Source of the DNA: Deltaproteobacteria bacterium tcs-42
GTDB taxonomy: Bacteria; Desulfobacterota; Desulfuromonadia; Desulfuromonadales; Geopsychrobacteraceae
DNA length: 55,005 nt
NCBI GenBank assembly: GCA_002049545.1
Contig: LLYT01000005.1
Coordinates: 1-55,005, forward strand
Reading direction: 5' to 3'
The notes under the pieces were generated by a model. The model was not told the origin of the DNA. It was given only the letters and a program-made list of their open reading frames with translations, and did no database searches. A program made the position numbers and the translations under genes. Positions 45,062 to 53,862 of the stretch are shown one piece after another. Each line of letters starts with the position of its first letter. Position 1 is the first letter of the stretch.

Positions 45062-45892
45062 CTACTGTCTCGCCAGGCGCAAATTGGCAATATGGGTTTC
45101 AAAATTGGATCGAAATGGATTGATATCCAACCCACCCCGGCGGGTATAACGGGCGTAGACAGTCAGTTTTTCGGGTTGGCAATAACGCATCAGGTCAACA
45201 AAAATCCGCTCGACACATTGTTCGTGAAATTCATTGTGTTGGCGAAATGAAACCAGGTAGCGCAACAATGCTTCCGGGTTAATTTTGCTGCCATGATAGC
45301 GGATCAGCACACTCCCCCAATCGGGTTGATTGGTCACCAGACAATTACTTTTCAGCAGGTGACTGAACAACTCTTCTTCAACCTGTTGCTGCGGATCGGT
45401 AGATTTTTCCAACAAAGACGGGTCGAGGGAATACTCATCAATAGTGATATCCAGATCGTCAATACACTGGCCGGGAAAACTCTGGAGCTGCTCGGTCACA
45501 AACTGATCACTGTCGAGCAAACGTACTCGAACTTTACCTCCGGCGATCCGGGATAGATCCTCGATGATTTGCTGCTCAACCTGTTCAAAGTCAGAAAAAC
45601 GGGTCTGGTTGAATGAATTCAGATAAAGCTTGAATGATTTTGATTCAATCAGATTGGGGGATTCACAGGGGATATGAAATTCTCCCATGGCAATAATCGG
45701 CTTCCCTTTCAGATTGAGCCAGGAGAGTTCAAAGGCGTTCCAGATATCGTAACCGCTAAAAGGTAACGTGCCGGTCACGCCTATGACATCCCGCTTGACT
45801 TGTCGTGGAAAGGGGCAGAGCAGTTGTGGATTGTACTCAGAATTGTAGATGGTCGCTTTCCCCAACGGCAAAAGTGATTCAGAATTTGACAT
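45062..45892 (-). CDS. queF: NADPH-dependent 7-cyano-7-deazaguanine reductase
   Basis: Reduces preQ0 to preQ1 in queuosine synthesis. The 276 residues from ATG 45892 (AAGGA upstream) match the long, E. coli-type QueF with two T-fold halves. Motifs are the QueF box ESKSFKLY (83-90) and the catalytic pair C184 (KSNCLVTNQP) and D191 (PDWGS). An ATG six codons upstream (45910) is possible but has no SD. No other queuosine gene is adjacent and no preQ1 riboswitch was seen before the gene. Confidence 0.95.
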   Translation of the reverse strand: MSNSESLLPLGKATIYNSEYNPQLLCPFPRQVKRDVIGVTGTLPFSGYDIWNAFELSWLNLKGKPIIAMGEFHIPCESPNLIESKSFKLYLNSFNQTRFSDFEQVEQQIIEDLSRIAGGKVRVRLLDSDQFVTEQLQSFPGQCIDDLDITIDEYSLDPSLLEKSTDPQQQVEEELFSHLLKSNCLVTNQPDWGSVLIRYHGSKINPEALLRYLVSFRQHNEFHEQCVERIFVDLMRYCQPEKLTVYARYTRRGGLDINPFRSNFETHIANLRLARQ

Positions 45893-46023
45893 AAACTTCC
45901 TTCGGGGCATTGACTGAACAAAAAAACCTGAGCATTCTCATATGATTATTGATATGCTTGGCAGCCATGTAAAATCGAAGCATAGTTTTTTTTCAATCAA
46001 CCGTCAACACGGAGGATATCAAT

Positions 46024-47334
46024 ATGGATACAGTTAAAGTTGGCTTGCTCGGATTCGGCACGGTTGGGACCGGTGTCGTCAGAAATCTGCAGATAAATCG
46101 TGAGTTGCTTCAGCAGCGTCTGCATCGCGATCTGGTATTGACCAGAATAGCAACGCGTGATGTTAATCGGGATCGTGGCGTAGAGTTGGAACCGGGAGTT
46201 TTGACCTCTGACATTGATGAAGTTATCGCCAACCCGGAGATCGATATTGTCATTGAGTTGATCGGCGGCGATGAGCCGGCCAAAAGTTACATCCTGAAGG
46301 CGATTGCAAATGGGAAGCATATTGTCACCGCCAACAAAGCTTTAATGGCGGTCCATGGTCAGGAAATCATTGCCGCTGCAGACCAGCAAGGTGTTTCGGT
46401 CATGTTTGAAGCTGCGGTAGCCGGTGGAATTCCCATTATCTCGGCCATCAAGGAAAATCTCTGTAGCAACAAGTTCAGTTCGGTTCTGGGAATATTGAAC
46501 GGAACGTGCAACTTTATTCTGACCAAAATGAGTCAAGAAGGAAGTGACTTTGCTCCGGTCCTGCAAGAAGCCCAGGACCTGGGATACGCTGAAGCGGATC
46601 CGACCTTTGATATTGAGGGTGTCGATACTGCCCACAAAATTGCCCTGTTGGCCGCCCTCTGTTTTGGGACCAGCGTTGACTTTGATAAAATCTATACCGA
46701 AGGGATCAGCAAAGTCTCGGCAATAGATATTCAGTTTGCTGAGCAGATGGGTTACACGGTCAAACTTCTGGCAATCGGCAAAAACCATGATGACCAGATT
46801 GAAGTGCGGGTCCATCCCACCATGATCCCCAAAACTTACCAGCTTGCCCAGATTAATGGTGTATTTAATGCGGTCCGGCTCATCGGTGATTTTGCCGGAC
46901 CGACACTTCTCTACGGCAGCGGAGCCGGGATGGACGCAACTGCCAGCGCCGTCATGGGAGATGTGATGGCAGTCAGTCGTGATTTGACAACCGGAGGAAA
47001 ACCACGCGTACCGATTCTTGGCTACAATGCTGACGCCATCAGGAACCTGCCGATCATGGAAATGGGCGAGGTGGTCAGTCACTACTACCTGCGCTTTACC
47101 ACGGCGGACCAAACCAGCGTCCTGGCAAAGATTTCCGGCTGCCTGGGGAATCACGATATCAGCATCCAGTCGATGCTGCAGCCGGAAGTACGCGAAATCA
47201 ATTCGGTTTCTATCGTCATAATGACCCATGAAGCGAAAGAAGCTGATATTAACGCAGCTCTGGCGGAAATTGAACAACTTGATGTGGTATTGCAGCCGAC
47301 CTGCCTGATTCGAGTTGAAAATGCACCGCTCTGA
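46024..47334 (+). CDS. hom: Homoserine dehydrogenase
   Basis: NAD(P)H-dependent reduction of aspartate semialdehyde to homoserine, on the way to threonine and methionine. The 436 residues comprise the Rossmann part (VGLLGFGTVGTGVV, residues 7-20), the catalytic domain with IVTANKALMA, GGIPIISAIKENLCSN, ILNGTCNFILTKM and the EADPTFDIEGVDTAHK signature, and a C-terminal ACT domain (about 350-430, LRFTTADQTSVLAKISG), which normally gives threonine feedback. The SD GGAGG stands 8 bases before the ATG. asd, the preceding pathway step, lies just downstream behind its own promoter. Confidence 0.96.
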   Translation: MDTVKVGLLGFGTVGTGVVRNLQINRELLQQRLHRDLVLTRIATRDVNRDRGVELEPGVLTSDIDEVIANPEIDIVIELIGGDEPAKSYILKAIANGKHIVTANKALMAVHGQEIIAAADQQGVSVMFEAAVAGGIPIISAIKENLCSNKFSSVLGILNGTCNFILTKMSQEGSDFAPVLQEAQDLGYAEADPTFDIEGVDTAHKIALLAALCFGTSVDFDKIYTEGISKVSAIDIQFAEQMGYTVKLLAIGKNHDDQIEVRVHPTMIPKTYQLAQINGVFNAVRLIGDFAGPTLLYGSGAGMDATASAVMGDVMAVSRDLTTGGKPRVPILGYNADAIRNLPIMEMGEVVSHYYLRFTTADQTSVLAKISGCLGNHDISIQSMLQPEVREINSVSIVIMTHEAKEADINAALAEIEQLDVVLQPTCLIRVENAPL

Positions 47335-47340
47335 CTTCAA

Positions 47341-47370
47341 TTCAGGGGTACGGGACACCGTGCCCCTGAA
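47341..47370 (+). terminator. Hairpin after hom
   Basis: TTCAGGGGTACGG pairs with CCGTGCCCCTGAA around loop GACA (13 bp with one G-T pair), starting 7 bases after the hom stop. No T-run follows, so termination would be inefficient or factor-aided. Confidence 0.6.
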
Positions 47371-47539
47371 CCAACAAAGCCAGAAATATAAAACCAGTTG
47401 CGCTGACAATTCCCATTCTGGAAACATTCTCAAAAACACCACGTATCACTGTACGCCCACCTTTCACAGGCGCAGTCGTCTCTCTTTGACTCATAATATG
47501 GTTCAATTCGGCATAGAACCGTCAAAATCCCTCCCCACA

Positions 47540-47582
47540 TTACAATAGTAAAATTATCGTTCACTTTCCGTTACATTAGTAA
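47540..47582. promoter_or_regulatory. Twin palindromic operator upstream of asd
   Basis: TTACAATAGTAA (47540-47551) and TTACATTAGTAA (47571-47582) each have perfect TTAC...GTAA arms. Both are followed by AA. The centres are 31 bases apart, close to three helical turns, and the second site ends 8 bases before the -35. No cognate regulator is identified in the window. Confidence 0.6.
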
Positions 47583-47590
47583 AAACGCGA

Positions 47591-47619
47591 TTGACAGTTT
47601 AGTTTCTCAGTGATAGGTA
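47591..47619 (+). promoter_or_regulatory. Probable sigma70 promoter of asd
   Basis: TTGACA (47591-47596) stands 17 bases before TAGGTA (47614-47619). The -35 is perfect and the -10 is poor (3/6), which fits a promoter needing an activator at the adjacent palindromes. Confidence 0.5.
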
Positions 47620-47690
47620 TGCTGACCCCTTGGAAAAATGCGTATTTTAACCGGGCTAAGGCCCACAACCTTAATGTGAGGTGTACAATC

Positions 47691-48755
47691 ATGAATGTGA
47701 ACCATTTGAGGCAAAAGGAAGCGTATAATGTAGCCATCGTCGGGGCGACAGGCGCCGTCGGTGAGACTTTTTTGAATATTCTTGAGCAGAGAGATTTTCC
47801 GATCGATACGCTCAAGCTTTACGCATCCAAACGCTCTAAGGGGAAACAGGTCACATTCAAAGGTACGACGTACACCATCGAGGAATTGACGGAAGACTCT
47901 TTTGCAGGAATCGACATTGCCCTTTTCTCTGCCGGCGGGTCGCAGAGCAAACAGTATGCACCCCACGCTGTAAAAGCTGGAGCCATTGTCGTCGACAACA
48001 GTTCCGCATTTCGGCTCGACCCCTCCGTTCCGTTGGTCGTACCAGAGGCCAACCCGGAGGATATTGCCTGGCACAACGGGATCATAGCCAACCCGAACTG
48101 TACGACTATCATCATGCTGGTCGCGCTCAAGCCGCTGTATGACTACAGCCGTATCCGGCAGGTCTTCGTTTCAACCTACCAGTCCGCCTCCGGAGCGGGG
48201 GCACAGGCGATGGAAGAACTGAAGCAGCAAGTTCGTTCCTGGGTTGCCGGTGAAGACATTTCGGTCGAAAAATTTCAACATCAACTGCTGTTTAACGTCA
48301 TTCCCCATATCGACAAATTTCAGGACAATGGTTACACCGGGGAAGAGATGAAAATGTTCAATGAAACCCGCAAGATCATGCATGATGATGAAATCAGGGT
48401 ATCGGCGACCTGTGTCCGGATTCCGGTGTTGTATTCACACTCCGAATCTATTTCCGTTGTCACCGAAAACGAAATCACACCGGAAAAGGCGAGAGAGCTG
48501 TTTGCTGGGGCTCCCGGCTTGGAATTAGTTGATAATTCTGATGAATTTCAATACCCTATGCCGCTTGAGACACAATTCCAGGACGATTGTCAGGTTGGAC
48601 GTATCCGTAAGAACATCGCTGGAGACAATACGCTCAACTTCTGGGTTTCGGGTGACCAGATCCGCAAAGGTGCGGCACTGAACGCTATTCAGATTGCCGA
48701 ACTGCTGATCGATGATACAGATAAAATCCGGAACCGGTTCAAAACTGCAAGCTGA
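47691..48755 (+). CDS. asd: Aspartate-semialdehyde dehydrogenase
   Basis: NADPH-dependent reduction of aspartyl phosphate to the semialdehyde, feeding lysine/diaminopimelate, threonine and methionine synthesis. The 355 residues from ATG 47691 (GAGGT 8 bases upstream) have the nucleotide loop VAIVGATGAVGETFL, SSAFRLDPSVPLVVPEAN, and the catalytic C137 in IIANPNCTTI. HQLLFNVIPHIDKF and ATCVRIPVLYSHSES are also family blocks. A longer in-frame extension to 47610 passes through the promoter and is rejected. Confidence 0.96.
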   Translation: MNVNHLRQKEAYNVAIVGATGAVGETFLNILEQRDFPIDTLKLYASKRSKGKQVTFKGTTYTIEELTEDSFAGIDIALFSAGGSQSKQYAPHAVKAGAIVVDNSSAFRLDPSVPLVVPEANPEDIAWHNGIIANPNCTTIIMLVALKPLYDYSRIRQVFVSTYQSASGAGAQAMEELKQQVRSWVAGEDISVEKFQHQLLFNVIPHIDKFQDNGYTGEEMKMFNETRKIMHDDEIRVSATCVRIPVLYSHSESISVVTENEITPEKARELFAGAPGLELVDNSDEFQYPMPLETQFQDDCQVGRIRKNIAGDNTLNFWVSGDQIRKGAALNAIQIAELLIDDTDKIRNRFKTAS

Positions 48756-48836
48756 TTGCCTGCCGGTCAAGGTTGGCAGAGAAAACAGGGAGCAAGTCAA
48801 TAATTTCTGCAGGGGAAAATAGCTGTGGGATATGTG

Positions 48837-48892
48837 AGCGCCCCTGAAATGTCCAAACCCTCCAAGGAGGCTACAGACGTTTCAGGGGCGCT
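48837..48892. terminator. Shared hairpin between convergent asd and aldo/keto reductase genes
   Basis: AGCGCCCCTGAAA (48837-48849) pairs exactly with TTTCAGGGGCGCT (48880-48892). A smaller CCTCC-AA-GGAGG hairpin (48859-48870) fills the loop. T content after the stem is low on both strands. Its place between two convergent stops supports a two-way terminator. Confidence 0.75.
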
Positions 48893-48906
48893 TGTCTATC
48901 TGTCTG

Positions 48907-49980
48907 TCAAGGCAGCTCTGCCAGTCTCTGAATGATCGGCAGGTGCTGGGTGCAGCGTTCTTCGCAGTCACCGCAGCGGGTACATTGTTTGGCTTGTTGC
49001 GGAGTGATCCCCCAGTGAAAGCGGTAACGGTCCAGCACAGCTTGCTGATCGCCATCTGTCAGAATCAACTGATTGTAACTGTCCAGATATTTTGGAATCG
49101 GGATGCCGACGGGACACGGGAGGCAATAGCCGCACCCGGTGCAGAGCCCGTCAAAGGCTGTTTCTATATTGACCAGCAGTTTTTGTTGTTGCTCCGGGCT
49201 GTAGGGGACAAAAGTTTCTGCTGCCCGCACGGCTTGATCGACTTCATCCGTGTCCGAAAATCCGACCAGAGCTGTCGTTATATCGGGATGGGACAGGTTG
49301 AATTGTAATGCTGCACTGACAACATCGTTGGCTGTCTCGGTTTTGAGAAAAGCAAAGCGTTCCGGATTCTGTGGAATCAGGCCACCACCGAGTGGATTCA
49401 TGGTGACAACCCCGATCCCTTGTTGACCTGCCTGTTCCACAGCGGATCGGCGGTAGGGAAAGTTGAGGGCATTGTAGCCAAGCAGAACTCCTTCAAAAAT
49501 TCCTTCATTGAGGACCTCGGCCAGCCCCTCTCCTTCCATGTGCGAAGAGCAGAACAAATGACCGATCAGCCCCTCTTCTTTGGCTTGCAACGCTGCTTCT
49601 ATAACTCCGCCTTGCTTGCGTTTCTCCCAATCGGCCTGATTCATCAGATGCCAGATATAGAAGAAGTCAATCTGTTCAACGCCTAAGCGTTGCAGGCTGC
49701 GCTCAATACCTTTACGCAGATCATCTCCATTGGCCCGACTGCTTTTCGTTGAAACATAAAAACTCTCCCGTGGCAACTGACGCAAGGCATGCCCGAAGAT
49801 ATCCTCACTTCGATCACCGCAATAAACCGGAGCGGTATCAAGGTAGTTGATCCCTTTATGATGCGCGTAGAGGAGGAGATCCGAACTTTTTTCCAAATTT
49901 TTCGGGTCGGAAAAACGCATCCCGCCAAAACTGATTACAGAAACATTTTTGTCGGTTTTACCAAAAGGTCTGTAGAGCAA
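48907..49980 (-). CDS. Aldo/keto reductase with C-terminal double [4Fe-4S] domain
   Basis: NAD(P)H-type aldo/keto reductase fused to a ferredoxin-like tail; a common anaerobe protein of unknown substrate. Residues about 1-270 are the TIM barrel: ISFGGMRF, then LDTAPVYCGDRSED with the catalytic Asp and Tyr, and STKSS with the catalytic Lys. The tail has two cluster sites, CTGCGYCLPCP and CTRCGDCEERC. The best start is TTG 49978-49980, with GGAGG five bases upstream, giving 357 residues. A TTG four codons earlier overlaps that SD and has none of its own. It is convergent with asd. Confidence 0.88.
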   Translation of the reverse strand: MLYRPFGKTDKNVSVISFGGMRFSDPKNLEKSSDLLLYAHHKGINYLDTAPVYCGDRSEDIFGHALRQLPRESFYVSTKSSRANGDDLRKGIERSLQRLGVEQIDFFYIWHLMNQADWEKRKQGGVIEAALQAKEEGLIGHLFCSSHMEGEGLAEVLNEGIFEGVLLGYNALNFPYRRSAVEQAGQQGIGVVTMNPLGGGLIPQNPERFAFLKTETANDVVSAALQFNLSHPDITTALVGFSDTDEVDQAVRAAETFVPYSPEQQQKLLVNIETAFDGLCTGCGYCLPCPVGIPIPKYLDSYNQLILTDGDQQAVLDRYRFHWGITPQQAKQCTRCGDCEERCTQHLPIIQRLAELP

Positions 49981-50034
49981 GAGATCCTCCAAAAATGATC
50001 AGGAGTGGAATCTGAATCGATGGTGGTTAAGCGA

Positions 50035-51087
50035 TCAATCTTCAGAAATTGCTTTGGCCGCGGCATCAGAGCTGAGCATGATAGCCATCCAGCGAGTTGA
50101 GTCATTCACTTCCAGGGCAATTTTAACAACCATTGTCAACGGAACTGAAAGGAGCATACCGACCGGACCGAGAACCCATCCCCAGAAGACCAGGGAAATG
50201 AAAATGACCAAGGTTGAGAGGCCAAGTTTCTGTCCCATTAAGCGGGGTTCAACGGCATTCCCCATAATGACGTTGGTCGCCAGATAGAGGGCGGCGACAA
50301 GTAAAGAATAGATCGGCCCCAATTGTACTACTGCCAGCAAGATTGCCGGTACTGCCGCAATGATTGAACCGATGTTCGGAACATAGTTGAGCAAAAATGC
50401 GATCATACCCCACAGTGGGGCATAATCCAGACCGAGTAGCAGCAGTCCGACGGTGACGACCAGTCCGGTACCGAGGCTGACCAGGGTTTTAATCGCAAGA
50501 TATTGACGGACACCGGAGGTAAATTTTTCAATAGAAGTCAGGGAAGATTCTGCATCCGGAAGAGCAGCCCGTAATTTATTCGGCATGCCGGCGGCTTCAA
50601 ACAGGATGAAAATCACTGTGAGCAGAATCATGAATGAGTTGGTCAGGACTCCCCCAGCTGTTGCCAGCATGCTGGCCGCCGATTGCATGATTTTGCCCGG
50701 ATTGAAGTGCTCCAGCAGGACTTCTTTCGAGAGCTTGACCCCGATTTTTTCCAGCCAGTCAAACAACGTCAGGGTTTGGGCGCGCAACTTTTCCTGATAA
50801 ATGGGTAGTTCATTGGTGAAATCGTTAACCGAAGTGCCGATCAGAGTTAAGACGCCCACTCCGCCGAGCATGACAACAACAATGACCAGCAGCAACGCAA
50901 CAGGAGCAGGAACTTTCTTTTGTTGTAGCCAGTGAAAAGGGACAGCACAGATGATGGAGATAAAAAAAGCGAGGAGAAATGGAACCAGCAGCGCCTGAGC
51001 CGTTTTAATGCCAGCGATGATGATGACCAATGCAGCCAGAGTCAGAATAAATCCAGCACTTTTATGTTCCGATCTAGACATGGCCAT
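50035..51087 (-). CDS. AI-2E/PerM-family membrane exporter
   Basis: Inner-membrane protein of the AI-2E (UPF0118, PerM/TqsA) family, whose members export autoinducer-2 or act as Na+/H+ antiporters. The 350 residues have about eight helices: a first pair near 12-55, then a periplasmic helical segment (about 85-150), then five or six more. Family blocks are ALLGLDYAPLWGMIAFLLNYVPNIGSIIAAVPA and the closing LVFWGWVLGPVGMLLSVPL. The function here cannot be assigned further. The aldo/keto reductase gene follows on the same strand after about 50 bases. Confidence 0.9.
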   Translation of the reverse strand: MAMSRSEHKSAGFILTLAALVIIIAGIKTAQALLVPFLLAFFISIICAVPFHWLQQKKVPAPVALLLVIVVVMLGGVGVLTLIGTSVNDFTNELPIYQEKLRAQTLTLFDWLEKIGVKLSKEVLLEHFNPGKIMQSAASMLATAGGVLTNSFMILLTVIFILFEAAGMPNKLRAALPDAESSLTSIEKFTSGVRQYLAIKTLVSLGTGLVVTVGLLLLGLDYAPLWGMIAFLLNYVPNIGSIIAAVPAILLAVVQLGPIYSLLVAALYLATNVIMGNAVEPRLMGQKLGLSTLVIFISLVFWGWVLGPVGMLLSVPLTMVVKIALEVNDSTRWMAIMLSSDAAAKAISED

Positions 51088-51167
51088 CGATTCCTGGTGA
51101 ACGTCTGAGAGGCTCTGATAACAATAAACAGGAAGCGCGCGGGCTTGTCAATTGTTTCGCGAAAAAA

Positions 51168-51593
51168 CTACTCTACGCAGCAGCGCAACAGTTTGGTCCC
51201 ATCGCGGAAAACCACTTCCATTTTGTCTGGTTTGATGGTGTCGATGACGCGCCCCAGGCCAAAGTTTGGGTGTTGAATCAAATCCCCAACTTTGATCGAC
51301 ATTTTTATGTTGTAAGGGGTAGCAGCATCTGGATCTGCCTCATTGATCTGATTTTCCCATGCGGCTTCGGTTCGACTGTTTTTTGCCGGCTTGACGCTGC
51401 CGGTTTTGCTTTTGCTTTTGCTTGTCCTTTTTTTTGTGGCCCCATCGCGGTAATTGTGGATTCCACCACAGGTGTTACATTCGACCCGTGCAACGATATC
51501 GCCAACCATAGCAACAATAGTGTGATTCGTCGTGTCTTTGCATTTTGTACATTTTGAGGTGACATGATCACCTGCAGAAAGCTGCTTATTCAA
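51168..51593 (-). CDS. Zinc-ribbon protein with PcrA-tail-like domain
   Basis: 141 residues from TTG 51593, chosen because GGAGG lies 7 bases upstream; longer in-frame starts lack an SD. The N-terminus holds a treble-clef-like ribbon (CTKCKDTTNH ... VECNTCGGIHNY). The middle is a basic, Ser/Lys-rich linker. The C-terminus (VGDLIQHPNFGLGRVIDTI...VVFRDGTKLLRC) is close in pattern to the Tudor-like tail of the PcrA protein encoded at 2936-5182 (VRHVKFGIGTVRRLEG...VYFNSVGSKKLL). Known PcrA tails bind RNA polymerase, so contact with transcription machinery is an inference worth testing. No gene name is assigned. Confidence 0.75.
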   Translation of the reverse strand: MNKQLSAGDHVTSKCTKCKDTTNHTIVAMVGDIVARVECNTCGGIHNYRDGATKKRTSKSKSKTGSVKPAKNSRTEAAWENQINEADPDAATPYNIKMSIKVGDLIQHPNFGLGRVIDTIKPDKMEVVFRDGTKLLRCCVE

Positions 51594-51671
51594 TGTCTGG
51601 CCTCCTTGAGAAAAGGTACTGGTTGTACCCTGCCACAAAGAGCCTGTCAATTAACTTCGTCTGCAATTGGT

Positions 51672-52067
51672 TTATTCTTGGGTAAAATCAAGAGCGACTG
51701 AGTTGATGCAGTAGCGCAGCCCGGTTGGTTGCGGTCCGTCGGGGAATATGTGCCCCAAGTGGGCATCACAGCATGCACAAAGAGCTTCTGTACGAATACG
51801 GAAGAGACTGCGATCTTCCTGCTCGGTAATATTTTCTGCTACGATTGGCTGATAAAAACTTGGCCAACCTGTTCCAGAATCAAATTTATGGTCGGTATGG
51901 AACAATTTCAGTCCACAGCAGACACAAGTATAGATTCCTTTTTCATGATGATCCAAATACCGACCGGTAAAGGGAGGCTCAGTTCCTGCTTTGCGAGTGA
52001 CCGAATAGGCCTCCCGGGTGAGCTGCTGCTGCCATTCTTGATCTGAACGATAGATTTTTTCGGTCAT
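51672..52067 (-). CDS. msrB: Peptide-methionine (R)-S-oxide reductase
   Basis: Repairs methionine-R-sulfoxide in proteins. The 131 residues from ATG 52067 (GGAGA upstream) have the MsrB fold: GTEPPFTGRY, the zinc cysteines C48/C51 (CVCC) and C97/C100 (CACC), SGTGWPSFYQP, DAHLGHIFPDGP and the catalytic C120 in GLRYCINSVALDF. Catalysis uses Cys, not Sec. A longer in-frame extension runs into the preceding gene and is rejected; the true start lies just after the EAL-HDOD stop. Confidence 0.95.
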   Translation of the reverse strand: MTEKIYRSDQEWQQQLTREAYSVTRKAGTEPPFTGRYLDHHEKGIYTCVCCGLKLFHTDHKFDSGTGWPSFYQPIVAENITEQEDRSLFRIRTEALCACCDAHLGHIFPDGPQPTGLRYCINSVALDFTQE

Positions 52068-52089
52068 ATTTCTCCATCCCGGAATCGGG

Positions 52090-53301
52090 TTACATAGAAT
52101 AAACATCCTGTGCCCATTTGACAGCATCAAGGTATGTTGTAGAAAGGGATTGTTCTTCAAGTTGGAGTTCAGCAGCCAACCTTGATACTTGTTCCCATTC
52201 CCCTTTTTCCAGAGAAACAGCCAGATCTAAAATAGATCGAAGTGTTCCCGCCCCCCTGGTCAGGGCTTCGAGAATATCTTCTTCGACCGTGATCTCTTGC
52301 AGGATCTCATCAATTGGGCGTGACATGATAACATCCAGCAAAGAAAACAACCCCATCAGGAACATATCAGACTGACGATCATCCATCTGACAGGGTTGCG
52401 CCAACTGCTCGCATAGCCGTGCCCGGATGAGGGAGCTGACAACCAGTTCGGCTGGCTTGTCATCCGCCATCGATGCAATCGACAGGAGTGAAACCCAATT
52501 GCGGATTTCTCGCAAACCGAGTAACGACAGTGCCTGTAAAATTGAAGTCACTTTGTGGCGCAGGGAGAAAGCGGCAGAGTTGATCAGTTTCAACAATTTA
52601 TAGGAGAGTGAAACTTCGCTTTGAATCGTTAACGCAAGTTTTTTAAAATCAACTTCTTGAGCATGGATATCTTTGAGAATTCGTAAGAACTGAACTTTGT
52701 TGGTCGGAATATCTTTACGTGAGATAATGACTGGTTTGGCAAAAAAGTACCCCTGGAAGAGTTGATAGCCCATTTGTTTTGCCTGCTCATAGACTTCGTG
52801 GGTTTCAACTTTTTCAGCTAACATTTTGATCCCGCGGGGGATCATTTGTTTTGCCAGACGCTCCTGCTCATCGACATCGCTGAGGAGAAAATCAACCTTG
52901 ATAATATCGGCCAGTTCCAGAAGTGGTTCGAAATTTTCGTGGTAGACAAAGTCATCCAGAGCCAGGGTATAGCCCTGTTTTTTGAGTCTCTGACAGGCAG
53001 CAATGATAGAGTCATCAGGCTTGACATCTTCCAGAACTTCAACGACCGCTTGCTGGCGCGGCAAGGTGGTCATTAAATCTTTCCGCAGGACCGTGCTGGT
53101 GCAGTTGATGAAAGCTTTGGTGCCCCCCGTCATTTCATCCAGATCAAAGAGCAGATTGCTGTTCGCTATGACGCTGGCTGCAGCAAGGTCATGATCATCA
53201 CAATCAAAATAGTTATCAAGTCCAGAACGAAACAGGAGTTCGTAGGCAAAGACTCGCCCTTTGGTGTCAAAAATTGGTTGTCGAGCGATGAAATGTTCCA
53301 A
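52090..53301 (-). CDS. EAL-HDOD (YuxH-type) signalling protein
   Basis: 403-residue cytoplasmic regulator. The EAL domain (about 1-200) keeps much of the fold but has FAYELLFRS in place of the EAL motif. LALDDF, IIKVDFLL, LAEKVET and QGYFFAKP are present. The short first half suggests weak or lost c-di-GMP hydrolysis. The HDOD domain (about 205-390, KLLKLINSAAFSLRHKV) is the usual partner and acts in signalling or motility. No GGDEF gene is adjacent. msrB follows on the same strand after 22 bases. Confidence 0.9.
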   Translation of the reverse strand: MEHFIARQPIFDTKGRVFAYELLFRSGLDNYFDCDDHDLAAASVIANSNLLFDLDEMTGGTKAFINCTSTVLRKDLMTTLPRQQAVVEVLEDVKPDDSIIAACQRLKKQGYTLALDDFVYHENFEPLLELADIIKVDFLLSDVDEQERLAKQMIPRGIKMLAEKVETHEVYEQAKQMGYQLFQGYFFAKPVIISRKDIPTNKVQFLRILKDIHAQEVDFKKLALTIQSEVSLSYKLLKLINSAAFSLRHKVTSILQALSLLGLREIRNWVSLLSIASMADDKPAELVVSSLIRARLCEQLAQPCQMDDRQSDMFLMGLFSLLDVIMSRPIDEILQEITVEEDILEALTRGAGTLRSILDLAVSLEKGEWEQVSRLAAELQLEEQSLSTTYLDAVKWAQDVYSM

Positions 53302-53495
53302 GGCTTCCCCTCAAATCCGGTTTGATTTAATAAAAATTTATGATAGCCTATTTCATATTATTTTCACAATCTTTCTAATCTTTTAATTTTTATTCTTCCA
53401 TCCTGTATTGACGACAATAATCGATTCCGCTTATGCTCATCAGGTTCTCTAAAAACCACCATCAAGAAACCTTCTAACAAAAAAGGGGAAATGAG

Positions 53496-53810
53496 ATGAA
53501 TAAAATCTTGCTGCTTCTGTCGATATTAATTTTCTGTACCACGACTGCGGTCATTGCCGTCCCACCTAACAAAACCCTGACTTTTGATCAGTCCTCGATG
53601 GGAACAGTGACCTTCTCTGGAAAGGTTCACAGCGATGCTGGCTTTGGTTGTAAAGAGTGTCATAACAAGGAGATGTTTCCCAAAATGAAGCAGGGAACTG
53701 TCGCAATTACCATGGAAAAGATTTATGCCGGTAAACTCTGTGGGGAGTGTCATGATGGCACCCGCGCATTCGCTGCGAAAAAGAGCTGTAGTCGCTGTCA
53801 CGTCAGGTAG
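53496..53810 (+). CDS. Periplasmic triheme c7-like cytochrome
   Basis: Small electron carrier, 104 residues with a signal peptide (about 1-21, ending AVIAVPP). Three CxxCH sites are visible: CKECH, CGECH and CSRCH. The pattern VTFSGKVHSDAGFGCKECH, then KLCGECHDGTRAFAAKKSCSRCH, fits the cytochrome c7/nanowire-type triheme group of Geobacter relatives (c7 length is about 70 after the signal). The GxxCGxCHxG-AF stretch is typical. AAAAAGGGGAAATG supplies the SD region. It stands alone and is a possible soluble shuttle for the quinol oxidoreductase complex. Confidence 0.88.
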   Translation: MNKILLLLSILIFCTTTAVIAVPPNKTLTFDQSSMGTVTFSGKVHSDAGFGCKECHNKEMFPKMKQGTVAITMEKIYAGKLCGECHDGTRAFAAKKSCSRCHVR

Positions 53811-53862
53811 AGCTACAAAGCCATTCTGGCACGACACGACACTGGTTTAAGAGTCAATGTAA

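Larger units (their letters stand above)
47371..47690. other. hom-asd intergenic region with regulatory signals
   Basis: About 320 bases. The first part shows nothing recognisable. The second part holds two 12-base palindromes (47540, 47571), a sigma70-like promoter (47591-47619) and a leader of about 65 bases to asd. In-frame upstream codons exist (from 47610), but the asd start at 47691 is far better supported. Confidence 0.6.

Noticed and set aside
45893-46023. preQ1 riboswitch before queF
   Set aside because: The leader lacks the preQ1 aptamer consensus.
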